A stretch of DNA of 64,000 nucleotides. Source: Deltaproteobacteria bacterium (GTDB taxonomy: Bacteria > Desulfobacterota > Desulfobacteria > Desulfobacterales > SURF-15). Within the stretch, counting starts at the first letter, position 1; each line of letters begins with the position of its first letter. Below are positions 54,903 through 63,830 of this stretch, one piece after another. The stretch spans positions 1 through 64,000 of the forward strand of contig JAHEHB010000001.1 in the NCBI GenBank assembly GCA_024644775.1. Direction: 5' to 3'. The position numbers and the translations under genes were made by a program. The notes below the pieces were generated by a model that saw only the letters and a list, made by a program, of their open reading frames with translations, was not told the DNA's origin and searched no databases.

Positions 54903-55844
54903 CTACATCTCTCCTCTTCTATATGGAATACACAAGGCAGCGGGCAGCGATGTCGACTTTGCGACCACGATCAGCGTCAATATCACCACCAGATAAGGCA
55001 TGGTCAAAATAAAATCCGGCCCCACTTTCACCCCCACGACCTGCAACGCACTGGTAAGAGACAGGGCAAACCCGAACAGCAATGAACCGAAAAACACTCT
55101 TACCGGATTCCATTGTCCTAACATCACAATAACAATTGCCATATATCCTCGTCCTTGAACCATACCGGGTACGAAGAAAGCGAGATCTCCGATGGCGAGA
55201 AAGGCACCCCCTGTACTCGCCAGAATCCCGGCAAGTGTAATCGTAAAATAGCGGATACGATAGACGTTGACTCCCGATGCATCCGCTGCCCAGGGTTTCT
55301 GACCCACCGCTCGAATTCTCAGCCCCAGCCGTGTCTTGAATAAAAGATAATATAATGTTGGAACTAAAGCGAGGGTGATATAGACCAGCCAATGCTGGTT
55401 GAAAAACGACTGCCCGAAAATAGGAATTTTAGATAGAACCGGAATCTCACTGGTGAGTCCTGCCCCCCAGAGGATAGGGAATTGATTTCCGAAGATGACC
55501 CGATGCAGCAAATTGCAGAATGAGTTAACAAATAGGGTCATACCCAGTCCCACAACAATCTGGTTCAACCGCAGGCTGATGACAAAAAGGCCGGTGATAA
55601 TCCCCAAAACAGCACCGACAATCGCTGCTGCTAAAAATCCGAACGGTACGATATTTGTCTGGACCCCCATGAGAAAAGATGAAAACGCACCTGCCACCAT
55701 CATTCCCTCTATACCCAGATTCAGGATGCCCGACGACTCCCCATAGGTTTCGCCCAAAGCAGCCAGCAGCATGGGTATGGCGCCCCTCAAAGTGGACGCA
55801 AGTACCGTTATTATCAAAGCCTCCTGAAACCAGGAACTCGACAT
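54903..55844 (-). CDS. ABC transporter permease (BMP/nucleoside type)
   Basis: A 313-residue permease of the BPD-transp-2 family with about nine helices. Family segments are visible: STLRGAIPMLLAALGETYGESSGILNLGIEGMMVAGAF at the N-terminus and VVGLGMTLFVNSFCNLLHRVIFG. The partner permease is the gene upstream. ATG 55844 has AAGGAG and AAAGGG before it and begins right behind the stop of the partner; a TTG at 55868 is an unlikely start. It forms the channel with the partner for a nucleoside-like substrate. Confidence 0.92.
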   Translation of the reverse strand: MSSSWFQEALIITVLASTLRGAIPMLLAALGETYGESSGILNLGIEGMMVAGAFSSFLMGVQTNIVPFGFLAAAIVGAVLGIITGLFVISLRLNQIVVGLGMTLFVNSFCNLLHRVIFGNQFPILWGAGLTSEIPVLSKIPIFGQSFFNQHWLVYITLALVPTLYYLLFKTRLGLRIRAVGQKPWAADASGVNVYRIRYFTITLAGILASTGGAFLAIGDLAFFVPGMVQGRGYMAIVIVMLGQWNPVRVFFGSLLFGFALSLTSALQVVGVKVGPDFILTMPYLVVILTLIVVAKSTSLPAALCIPYRRGEM

Positions 55845-55845
55845 G

Positions 55846-56877
55846 TTATCCCTTTCTCCTTTTTTCAATATACTCGCCGGTTGCGAAAAAGAGCAGCATC
55901 AATCCCTCCAATACATGAACAAAGAAAATGGGGACTTCTTGATCTCGGGCGACAAATTCTCCACCGACTGCAAGAAATGAAAAGAAAAAAGAAAGAGGAA
56001 TCACTGCACATCCGTTGAGTCTGGCCAGGAATACCAGCGGAATGCAGGTCATCCCGTACATAGGATTCCATCCACCCTGAAAAAGTCCCTTGATGGCCAA
56101 AACATCACTGACTCCAGCCAACCCTCCAAAACCACCGCTCACCATAAGTGCCCAAATGGTAATATTTTTCACATTCATTCCGGTGTGAACCGCTGCTTTT
56201 TTATTGGCAAAAAGGACCCGGAGCTGAAATCCCATGGTGGTCCGCCTGATTATCCAGTGAACGCCTGATATGACAATTAGACCGATGATGAATCCGATGT
56301 GAATTCGGGTGTAAGGAATACTCGGCATACGGTGGGTCATCGGGATCAGCGTTGTCTGCGCCGGTACAACCGACAGATCATTAATCGGCCCTTTTACCAG
56401 CCATGCGACGACGTTCAGTGCAACATAGTTCAACATTATAGTGATAATAATCTCATTGAGATCGTACCGCGCTTTTAGTATTGCGGGAAGGAGCGCCCAG
56501 GCCATACCTCCGATAAACCCGATACCCCCTAAGGTAAAAAAGTATAGAGGGAGAGACAGGAAAGGAACCAATGCGGGTGCCAGCCAACCCGTTAGCATGG
56601 CGCCCATGAGAAATTGCCCTTCAATTCCCAGATTCCAAAGTCCTCCGGAAAAAGCGATGAGCAATCCCGCAGATACAATTAGAAGCGGCGCCATTTTGAT
56701 AATGGTTTCAACAACCCCCAGAGTACTTCCAATACCCTGGATAAAAAGCTGCCCGTATAGTAAAAAAGGATTTTTTCCAATAAACAGAAGGATAATTCCC
56801 CCTGCAATAAATGCGAGTATTATCGATAGAATAGAGTGGACAGCCGGTGCTGCCTTTTCGTAACGGATCTGCTTCAT
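55846..56877 (-). CDS. ABC transporter permease (BMP/nucleoside type)
   Basis: A 343-residue inner-membrane permease with about ten helices. The signature LLIVSAGLLIAFSGGLWNLGIEGQFLMGAMLTGWL lies near residue 68. The later loop GVSDVLAIKGLFQGGWNPMYGM contacts the ATPase. It pairs with the shorter permease encoded next (1-base gap) and lies 7 bases behind the ATPase gene, so the operon is tightly translated. Confidence 0.92.
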   Translation of the reverse strand: MKQIRYEKAAPAVHSILSIILAFIAGGIILLFIGKNPFLLYGQLFIQGIGSTLGVVETIIKMAPLLIVSAGLLIAFSGGLWNLGIEGQFLMGAMLTGWLAPALVPFLSLPLYFFTLGGIGFIGGMAWALLPAILKARYDLNEIIITIMLNYVALNVVAWLVKGPINDLSVVPAQTTLIPMTHRMPSIPYTRIHIGFIIGLIVISGVHWIIRRTTMGFQLRVLFANKKAAVHTGMNVKNITIWALMVSGGFGGLAGVSDVLAIKGLFQGGWNPMYGMTCIPLVFLARLNGCAVIPLSFFFSFLAVGGEFVARDQEVPIFFVHVLEGLMLLFFATGEYIEKRRKG

Positions 56878-56884
56878 AAATGCG

Positions 56885-58420
56885 TCACTGCCTAATCCCG
56901 AGCATCAATTTCCCTATATTTTCATGGTGTGCATTGTTTTCATCCAAGATATCAAGGAGTTCTCCATTATAAAGAACCCCGATACGGTCTGAATAATTCA
57001 GTAACTCATCCAAATCCGAAGAAATGAGCAGGATTGCCGCGCCCCGCTCGCTCTCTTGTTGAAGTCGCTTTTGAACATCGCGCGTGGTTTTTGCGTCAAG
57101 TCCTTGTGTCGGTTTATTGCATACCAAAACAGACGGGTGATACGAGAGTTCCCTCGCCAGCAGTAATTTCTGGATATTCCCGCCACTCAATGTGTTCACC
57201 TGAACATCCGGACCGCTGACCTTGATATTGAATTCTCTGATCAAATCTTTTGCATAACGCTTTATGGTCGCCTTATTCAGAATTTTCCATCGAGAAAATG
57301 GAGAGCGTTCGAAGAGACGAAGAATGGTATTTTCTGCGACACTCATGGATAACGCGCATCCCTCCTGCATTCGGTCATCTGTAATATAGGATATTCCCAA
57401 ATCCATTCTTGCTGAGGGGCCTTCCGAATGTGTGATGTCCGTTTCTTCCAGAATAAGTCTGCCGGAAAAAATCTTCCGTTGCCCGGCGATGACTTCAACC
57501 AGTTCTTTTTGGCCGTTTCCATCGACACCGGCAATGCCAAAAATTTCGCCTTTTCTCAGTATAAAAGAAACGTTGTTCAACCGCCGCTCTCCTAGATTTC
57601 CCAGACAAACAACCTGATCCAGCTCCAATATGGGCGTTGCCTCTACGGTCTTTTTTGTGGGAGTTCGCATCGGTCGATCGTTACTCCCAAACATTGGGGT
57701 AAAAACCTTTTGGTACCTTTCCGTCTCCCCCAATCGACGTAACTCTTCACCGGACAATTCAGTCACTTTCCTGCCTGATTTCAGAATACTGATTCGGTCC
57801 GAAATGCCGAGCGCTTCCTTCAACTTATGCGTGATGAACACCACCGACTTTCCCAGTTTGCGAAAAGAGGAAATGGTTTTAAAGAGATCTTCAGATTCGA
57901 TAGGGGTTAACACGGATGTTGGTTCATCCAGGATCAGGACTTCAGACCTATGAAAAAGCGCCTTAACAATCTCTACCCGCTGCTGCTCCCCAACGGAAAG
58001 ATTCGATATTTTCTCACTAAAAGGAAGGGAAAGTTCAAACGCTTTGAGAATCTGTTTCAATTCGCTTTTCGCCTGCTTCCAGTTTAATATCATCCCTTCT
58101 TCAAATCCAAGAATAATATTTTCGATAACCGTCAGATTGGGAACAAGGGCAAAATGTTGATATACCATTCCGATGCCGAGTTTTATGGAATCCAATGGCG
58201 AGTGGATATTAACCGGTTTCTCTCTAACCTCGATGCTTCCGGTATCGGGTTGAACCACTCCGGCTAGGATATGCATAAGCGTTGATTTCCCCGCGCCATT
58301 TTCTCCAAGAAGCGTATGGATCTCACCTGGGAAAAGATCAAAATCGACGGCATCATTTGCAACCACCCTCGGAAAACGCTTTGTAATCGACGTCATTTTA
58401 ATAATGGGTTGAGAATGCAT
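56885..58420 (-). CDS. ABC transporter ATP-binding protein, two NBDs (nucleoside/sugar type)
   Basis: A 511-residue ATPase with two nucleotide-binding domains. In NBD1 Walker A is GENGAGKSTLMHIL near 39, signature LSVGEQQRVEI near 147 and Walker B LILDEPTSVLTP near 167. In NBD2 Walker A is degenerate (GVDGNGQKELVEVI near 298), signature LSGGNIQKLLLA near 408 and Walker B VLVCNKPTQGLD, in which the usual Asp-Glu is replaced by Asn-Lys. This is common for the second domain of the RbsA/YufO type. It powers import with the two permeases and the BMP receptor. It is divergent from the MocR regulator gene. Confidence 0.93.
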   Translation of the reverse strand: MHSQPIIKMTSITKRFPRVVANDAVDFDLFPGEIHTLLGENGAGKSTLMHILAGVVQPDTGSIEVREKPVNIHSPLDSIKLGIGMVYQHFALVPNLTVIENIILGFEEGMILNWKQAKSELKQILKAFELSLPFSEKISNLSVGEQQRVEIVKALFHRSEVLILDEPTSVLTPIESEDLFKTISSFRKLGKSVVFITHKLKEALGISDRISILKSGRKVTELSGEELRRLGETERYQKVFTPMFGSNDRPMRTPTKKTVEATPILELDQVVCLGNLGERRLNNVSFILRKGEIFGIAGVDGNGQKELVEVIAGQRKIFSGRLILEETDITHSEGPSARMDLGISYITDDRMQEGCALSMSVAENTILRLFERSPFSRWKILNKATIKRYAKDLIREFNIKVSGPDVQVNTLSGGNIQKLLLARELSYHPSVLVCNKPTQGLDAKTTRDVQKRLQQESERGAAILLISSDLDELLNYSDRIGVLYNGELLDILDENNAHHENIGKLMLGIRQ

Positions 58421-58507
58421 AGGGGGCGTTTCTCTTGCTACGATAAAAGCTTAGAGATATTCTCGTATCGGATTTGCTGTAACCTTATCGTTTGTGATAT
58501 TAAAAAA

Positions 58508-58566
58508 CAGATACAGATTTTAAGAAAAATATGCATAACAGATTCGCTATATGTCTGTTTTCAGAT
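58508..58566. promoter_or_regulatory. Candidate MocR operator region
   Basis: The word CAGAT occurs at 58508, 58514, 58539 and 58562, with AACAGATAC/AACAGATTC in direct orientation about 31 bases apart, and its complement ATCTG/TCTGTTTT near 58552. The cluster lies in the 200-base divergent region between the ABC importer and the MocR gene. Confidence 0.4.
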
Positions 58567-58621
58567 CGTAAAATTTATATCTATGCTGGAAAGCCTTTGA
58601 TAGAAACGGTGATGGAAACCG

Positions 58622-60097
58622 ATGAAAATTGAGAGGAAAAAACGCTTTGTAAGCGAGCCGAGACAAGTCTTTCGTTATAAACAATTGGCAGGGGAGATTG
58701 AATGCAAAATTTTAGATGGAACGTTTAAACCAGGGGAAAAGCTCCTTTCCATCCGAAAACTGCATAAACAATCGAATCTTAGCATTTCTACCGTATACAA
58801 AACATATTTGGAACTGGAAACCATGGGATTGATCGAGGCAAGACCCAAATCAGGATATTATGTCAATCCCATTGCCTTACAGCAATTAAAGGCACCGGTA
58901 TTCAAAAAACAATCCCCCATCCCACAGAAAGTGAGCCTTTCATCCATGATCAATTCCGTAGTATCAGCCATCAACAACCCCGACTTTCTGCCTCTGGGAA
59001 ATACCGGCATGGATACTGAACTTCTTCCGGTAAAATATTTTTCAAGAATCCTCAAAGAGCTTTCCCATAGGGATTTAAAGTCTCTGATTACCTACACGTT
59101 GTCTGAAGGAGATCTAGAACTTAGAAGGCAGCTGGCACTACGAACACTTGGCGTCTTAGATGGAATAGCCCCTGAAGATATTATTATAACCAACGGTTGT
59201 ACGGAAGCAGTCGCTTTGGCGCTTCTGGCAACCACCCAGCCGGGAGATACGATTGCGATTGAAACACCCACCAATTTCAGTTTTCTCCAGCTCCTTAAAG
59301 AACTGGGTGTATTGGTCATGGAAGTGCCGACGGACCCTCGCAATGGTGTCGATATTGACGAATTGGAAAAGATCCTTCAACATAACAGAATCAAGGCCTG
59401 CCTGTTCATGCCCAATTTTCATAATCCACTTGGAGCGATTATGTTAGACGAAAATAAACGAAAACTGGTTCAAATGTTGAATCGATATGAGATCCCCGTA
59501 ATCGAAGATGACATCAGTGCCGAACTCTACTTTGAGGTACCGCGTCCCAAATCTTTGAAGGCTTTTGACGAAAAGGAATTGGTTTTAACCTGTTCTTCTT
59601 TTTCCAAAACCCTTGCTCCGGGGCTAAGAATCGGTTGGATTATTCCGGGAAAACGGTTTAAAGAAAAAATCCAGCGGCTAAAGGGAGGGATCACCGTTTC
59701 AACCTCAACGCTCAATCAATATCTTGTCATGCAATTTTTAGCGAGCGGGACCTATGAACGACATCTGAGATCCTTAAGAACGGCACTCAAAAAACAGGCC
59801 ATTAGAACCACTTTGGCTGTCAAAGAGTATTTCCCACCGGACACCCGGCTGGCCGTTCCCCAGGGCGGCTCCTTCCTATGGATACAGTTGAACCCCCGTG
59901 TTGATGGCGTAGCCGTGTATCACAAAGCACTCGACCGGCACATCTCTATTATTCCGGGTGTCGTATGCTCCAATACCAGGCAATTCAGCAATTACATTCA
60001 ACTGAGCTATGGCGCGCCTTATTCTCAACGCATCGAAAAGGGAATTAAAACCCTGGGTGCTCTCATCTCCGAGTCGTATAATGAATCGTTACACTGA
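58622..60097 (+). CDS. MocR-type GntR regulator with aminotransferase domain
   Basis: A 491-residue regulator. The GntR winged helix is at about residues 17-85 (YKQLAGEIECKILDGTFKPGEKLLSIRKLHKQSNLS ... GLIEARPKSGYYV). A fold-type I aminotransferase domain follows from about 130: GNTGMD, ITNGCTEAVALALL, NFHNPLGA, and the PLP lysine in CSSFSKTLAPGLRIGW near 327. MocR proteins sense PLP or a PLP-aldimine of an amine ligand. It is transcribed away from the ABC importer, its most likely target. The ligand is unknown. Confidence 0.92.
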   Translation: MKIERKKRFVSEPRQVFRYKQLAGEIECKILDGTFKPGEKLLSIRKLHKQSNLSISTVYKTYLELETMGLIEARPKSGYYVNPIALQQLKAPVFKKQSPIPQKVSLSSMINSVVSAINNPDFLPLGNTGMDTELLPVKYFSRILKELSHRDLKSLITYTLSEGDLELRRQLALRTLGVLDGIAPEDIIITNGCTEAVALALLATTQPGDTIAIETPTNFSFLQLLKELGVLVMEVPTDPRNGVDIDELEKILQHNRIKACLFMPNFHNPLGAIMLDENKRKLVQMLNRYEIPVIEDDISAELYFEVPRPKSLKAFDEKELVLTCSSFSKTLAPGLRIGWIIPGKRFKEKIQRLKGGITVSTSTLNQYLVMQFLASGTYERHLRSLRTALKKQAIRTTLAVKEYFPPDTRLAVPQGGSFLWIQLNPRVDGVAVYHKALDRHISIIPGVVCSNTRQFSNYIQLSYGAPYSQRIEKGIKTLGALISESYNESLH

Positions 60098-60098
60098 C

Positions 60099-60257
60099 GA
60101 GCCTGTTTCAAAACGTTTCAGTTTGTTTAAGGTCAAGGAAGCGGTCCGCCTTGGCGGATTAACCATAGGAATACATGGAGTATTTCGAGGATTAATCCGC
60201 CAAGGCGGATGTCTGACACAGAGATTGGACAAACTGGGGCGTTTTGAAATTGGCTCT
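60099..60257. mobile_element. MITE-like element with terminal inverted repeats, copy 2
   Basis: About 159 bp; inverted relative to the copy at 27849. Ends GAGCCTGTTTCAAAACGTTTCAG and (complement) AGAGCCAATTTCAAAACGCC. The internal palindromic pair CCGCCTTGGCGGATTAA/TTAATCCGCCAAGGCGG is perfect here. It inserts 2 bases behind the MocR stop. A loose half-end (GCTGTTTCAAAACTTT) follows near 60317. Confidence 0.75.
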
Positions 60258-60444
60258 AACAATTTTTTAATTTGACAACCCATAAGCTTTTTGTAATATT
60301 TTTACCATCGTTAGAAGCTGTTTCAAAACTTTAATATTTATTAACGAGAGTTATTAACGACTAAACCAAACCCCCACCAAGCCGCGCTCAACTTTTATTA
60401 GGTGTAAAACCAGCGTTAACAGGTGGCAATTGCATTTAGCTACG
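60258..60444. other. AT-rich stretch behind the MITE-like element
   Basis: No gene seen. It carries a half-match to the element end near 60317-60332 and should hold the promoter of the following membrane protein gene. Confidence 0.35.
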
Positions 60445-61197
60445 ATGAATCATTTGCAGATTAACGACGCGATGTTTGACTATCTCATTGCCAGAAGTGG
60501 AATTGTCGGCAGGCAAATCCTCAAACTCTGCCGATTTATCCACAGAGAGGAGCATGATAAATTCGATCGGGCAACCGGTTTGGAAGAATTTTGGCTACGG
60601 CAGCGATGGCTGCGGCGGTTGCTCAAGGTTCGAGGGGTCAGTCGTCTGTTGAATGTATTCTATACCTACTATATCGGCGGATCTCTTACCCGCAGCGATC
60701 AACTGACCTTCGCGAGGCTTCATGGCATGGGTGGGAATGCCTATCGGCTGACCTTATTCAACGCCATATTCTGCGGCATACCCTGCGCGTTAGGTTATTT
60801 TGTATTGGGGGAGGGATTCAGCCTGTTGAAAGGCGTTCATTCCTATGCAGAACTGCCTTCTTTGCTGGCACAGCACACCTCACTGGGAGTCGGTCTTACA
60901 AGCTTATCCGTGGACTTGTTCCGCGCCGTCGATTCATTTTGGCACAGGAGATGTTGGGCCCCCTTTGGCTTTCTGCCTCTGGCAATCAATATACCTACTT
61001 ATTTTAAAAGGCTATTCCAGAACGGTAAACACGTTTCTGAAAAAAGTCGGAAAACACACCCCGCTTCCGATCATCACGCCAATAAACGTCAGATTGATAT
61101 TACAGACCCCGAATCAACCGATCATGCCGATGGATCTGACGATTACATTTCCGAGAAATACTCGAAAACCGATCAGGTGATTTCCCATTCCCGATGA
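60445..61197 (+). CDS. Uncharacterised membrane-associated protein
   Basis: A 250-residue protein. The first 75 residues are helical and basic (RQILKLCRFIHREEHDK, LRQRWLRRLLKVRG). Hydrophobic segments follow near 108-128 (TLFNAIFCGIPCALGYFVLG) and near 180-192. The last 60 residues are polar and rich in Asp, Ser and His. No catalytic motif or known domain is recognised. Its codon use looks like its neighbours, and it lies 39 bases ahead of the MaoC gene on the same strand. The frame also contains a TTG at 60430. I cannot assign a function. Confidence 0.6.
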   Translation: MNHLQINDAMFDYLIARSGIVGRQILKLCRFIHREEHDKFDRATGLEEFWLRQRWLRRLLKVRGVSRLLNVFYTYYIGGSLTRSDQLTFARLHGMGGNAYRLTLFNAIFCGIPCALGYFVLGEGFSLLKGVHSYAELPSLLAQHTSLGVGLTSLSVDLFRAVDSFWHRRCWAPFGFLPLAINIPTYFKRLFQNGKHVSEKSRKTHPASDHHANKRQIDITDPESTDHADGSDDYISEKYSKTDQVISHSR

Positions 61198-61236
61198 ATC
61201 ACCTTCATATTCTCTCTGATTTTAAGGATACCCCAC

Positions 61237-61710
61237 ATGTCGGCCATTCGAAAAAAGGCTATTGAAGGACTCAAAGTCGGCGATACGTTTACGGTAACAC
61301 GTATTTTTACTGACCAGGATGTACTTAAATTTGCCGATATTACCCGCGATTATAACCCGATTCATTTCAATGAACAGTTTGCTGAGGTGAAAAATTTCAA
61401 GGGGCGCATTTGCCATGGGTTATTAGCCGCAAGCATTGTCACCGAAATCGGCGGGCAGATCGGATGGTTGGCTTCCGGGATGCGGTTTATTTTTATAAAA
61501 CCGGTGTATTTTAAGGATATCATTACCTGTGAATTTACGATAACCGAAATTGATCAGAAGAGACGCGCAAAAGCCGAGGCAGTATATAAAAATCAAAATG
61601 GAATCATTGTGTTGGAAGCCCAATTGTCCGGTATCGTACCCGGTCCCGCCGAAAAGCAGGTGCTGCAAGCGATGGTGGCAGACGGCGATTCGACAAATAA
61701 GATCACGTGA
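61237..61710 (+). CDS. MaoC-family (R)-specific enoyl-CoA hydratase
   Basis: A 157-residue hot-dog-fold protein. The catalytic hydratase motif is FADITRDYNPIHFNEQFA (Asp and His, near residues 32-44), followed by FKGRICHGLLAASIVTEIGGQIGW, the PhaJ-type signature. It hydrates 2-enoyl-CoA to (R)-3-hydroxyacyl-CoA, feeding beta-oxidation or polyhydroxyalkanoate. The end runs to only 3 bases from the stop of the convergent corrinoid protein gene. Confidence 0.9.
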   Translation: MSAIRKKAIEGLKVGDTFTVTRIFTDQDVLKFADITRDYNPIHFNEQFAEVKNFKGRICHGLLAASIVTEIGGQIGWLASGMRFIFIKPVYFKDIITCEFTITEIDQKRRAKAEAVYKNQNGIIVLEAQLSGIVPGPAEKQVLQAMVADGDSTNKIT

Positions 61711-61713
61711 CAT

Positions 61714-62376
61714 TTAAGAAAAAAGCTTCTTGGCTTCTTCACGCGCTTCAATGGCATCTTTACCGTATCCGTCCGCACCGATTTCATCCGCATATTCCCG
61801 GGTAACCGGCCCTCCTCCTATCATCACCTTAAATTGATCTCTAATTCCCATCGCCTTTAAATCTTCGATGACCTCTTTTTGATACGGCATGGTCGTCGTG
61901 AGTAAAGAGGATAGTGCAATCACGTCGGCATCAAGCTCTTTTGCTTTATCTATAAATGCCATGCTGGTGACATCGACGCCCATATCGTGAACTTCAAAAC
62001 CGCCGGATCTGAGCATGGTTGCCACCAGGTTTTTACCGACACTATGCATATCCCCCTGAACCGCTCCAATGATAAAAATCTTTTTCTTGCCTATTTCCTC
62101 TTTGGGTATATTGCTTTCGAGAATCTTTCCCACTTCATCCATGAGATCCCCGGCCATAACCAAATGAGGAAGAAAGTATTCACCGCTGTCAAACTTTTCT
62201 CCAACCTCAACCGCACCATCGGCGATGGCAACTTTTATAGCGATATTCGGGTCGATATTTTTACTAACAATATTCTCGGCAATCTCTTTCGCTCTTCCTT
62301 CATCGATGTCGATGATTGCTTTTTTGAGTTGTTGCAGAAGTTTCCTCAACTCATCCGGTAATTTTGAGATATCCAA
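61714..62376 (-). CDS. Corrinoid protein of a methyltransferase system
   Basis: A 220-residue cobalamin-binding protein of the MtmC/MttC/MtbC type. A helical cap domain (1-85) is followed by the B12 Rossmann domain with the D-x-H-x2-G motif in GDMHSVGKNLVATMLR near residue 108, then SSLLTTTMPYQKEVIEDL and MIGGGPVTREYADEIGADGYGKDA. The His is the lower cobalt ligand. It accepts a methyl group from the MtmB-like enzyme encoded 13 bases upstream and passes it to a MtbA- or methylene-H4folate-type acceptor that is not in view. Confidence 0.95.
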   Translation of the reverse strand: MDISKLPDELRKLLQQLKKAIIDIDEGRAKEIAENIVSKNIDPNIAIKVAIADGAVEVGEKFDSGEYFLPHLVMAGDLMDEVGKILESNIPKEEIGKKKIFIIGAVQGDMHSVGKNLVATMLRSGGFEVHDMGVDVTSMAFIDKAKELDADVIALSSLLTTTMPYQKEVIEDLKAMGIRDQFKVMIGGGPVTREYADEIGADGYGKDAIEAREEAKKLFS

Positions 62377-62389
62377 GTCCGTGCCTCCG

Positions 62390-63772
62390 TTAGTCTCTGA
62401 AATTTAAGCCTTGTTCCCTCAGCTCCCTTTTAACTTCATCGTATAATTTCTGATAATGGGGCAAAGGTGTCAATTGATTCTGATCAAATAGTTTTTCGAA
62501 CGTCTCGCCCTCCGGGGCATCCTTCAGTCTATCTTCATATTTCGCCAAAAGATATTTTACGATTCCATCGGCTGTTTTTCGATCCATCCCTGCAGTCGCT
62601 TTACACACTTCTCCCATCCAGCGGGATTCCAGAGGCGTCCCATAATTCGGGGTGTTTCCGACAACGAACTTACGCGTACCCTCCGTCGAATGACCGCCCA
62701 TAACGGTTGATACGATGTGCCCGGCGGCGCTTTCGTAAAAATATTGTTTAGTGCCCGGGCCGGCTGCCGGATGATCGCCAATGCTCCCATCGACAATGAG
62801 CTGGGTATTTCGGCTGAGAGCCTGAATGGCTGTGCCGGCGGCCCACAATTGACTTCGACTGAGCCGACTCTTAATTCTGGAGTCGACGGTTCCACAACGA
62901 AAGCTCTCTGCTTTATGAACCATGACGAGCTGTAGACTGCCCGCAACGGCGGTAATCGCGGCGCCTTCCGGATTCGCAGAAAAACCGCCGATGGTGGAAC
63001 TGTGGGTTCCATGGACCGTGACATCATGGGCCAGGGCATAGGCACTTCGATTTAAATCATCGTAGGCTACTTTTAGTTCGGACATACCGGTGGATTCCAT
63101 ATAATCAGAGCGACGAAGTCCAACTTCTTCATCGAACATGGCGATGGTTGCGGCACTGGTCGGCGCATTGTTGATGGTTATCATACCGGGTCTTCCCGCG
63201 GCATCTATGGCTTTTCGCATGATTTCAACTGTTTTTCGGTATTGATAAATTTCAGAAGGCGCACCCGCGATGACATCGTACGCGCCATCGATTTTAAGTA
63301 GAATGCCCCCCCATATCCCATCCACGCAGCGATCGAGTGCGCAGCCTTTATAAATTTTAAACATCATTTCTTCATCACTGAATGGGGCCGTTTGCACCCC
63401 TGCTACCACAATGGGTTCCTGAGCCCCCTCAACGTCCCGGTGGGCCATTTTAACCTGATCGTCTGCCTGGCCAAGTTCGATTTCAACCGGGCAAGCTTCG
63501 ATTTCCGCGTTCAATTCTTCTTTGGTGAACGTGATGACGCGACGCGTGGTGGTGCAGTATGTGCCGATATCCAAATAAAGCTCGATTCCGGCCTGGTAGA
63601 CCCGGTCCGCCAGATCGCCATGGATATCCAGCGGGTGGTCAGGATTGTATTTGATATCGAATTTCTTTTGCAGTTCCTGGGTTTTTTTAAAAATGGATAA
63701 ATCAAACGTTTTTTCTTCTACGATTGGACCTTGTTTGGTTTTTAACAGAATTTCGTTAAACGGGATCCTCAT
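62390..63772 (-). CDS. MtmB/MttB-superfamily methylamine:corrinoid methyltransferase-like protein, no pyrrolysine codon
   Basis: A 460-residue TIM-barrel methyltransferase. GIYCTTTRR-like and CALDRCVDGIWGGIL stretches, GRPGMITINN, and the C-terminal SRWMGEVCKATAGMDRKTADGIVKYLLAKYEDRLKDAPEG resemble monomethylamine methyltransferase MtmB as I remember it, more than MttB. The frame has no internal UAG; where MtmB carries pyrrolysine (before x-x-ELK) this protein appears to have Gly in STGMSELK. It may demethylate an amine or betaine-like compound, as MtgB does within the MttB family. ATG 63772 has a GAGGAGA site ahead (63838 is an open-frame extension). The corrinoid gene follows. Confidence 0.85.
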   Translation of the reverse strand: MRIPFNEILLKTKQGPIVEEKTFDLSIFKKTQELQKKFDIKYNPDHPLDIHGDLADRVYQAGIELYLDIGTYCTTTRRVITFTKEELNAEIEACPVEIELGQADDQVKMAHRDVEGAQEPIVVAGVQTAPFSDEEMMFKIYKGCALDRCVDGIWGGILLKIDGAYDVIAGAPSEIYQYRKTVEIMRKAIDAAGRPGMITINNAPTSAATIAMFDEEVGLRRSDYMESTGMSELKVAYDDLNRSAYALAHDVTVHGTHSSTIGGFSANPEGAAITAVAGSLQLVMVHKAESFRCGTVDSRIKSRLSRSQLWAAGTAIQALSRNTQLIVDGSIGDHPAAGPGTKQYFYESAAGHIVSTVMGGHSTEGTRKFVVGNTPNYGTPLESRWMGEVCKATAGMDRKTADGIVKYLLAKYEDRLKDAPEGETFEKLFDQNQLTPLPHYQKLYDEVKRELREQGLNFRD

Positions 63773-63830
63773 TCTGAAATCTCCTCGGTTTTTTTCGCTA
63801 CCTTGATAGTAAGGTGCCCCAATTTGTCGT

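Noticed and set aside
61986..62361. 124-codon plus-strand frame
   Set aside because: Shadow of the corrinoid protein gene, whose B12 motif and family length leave no doubt about the real strand.
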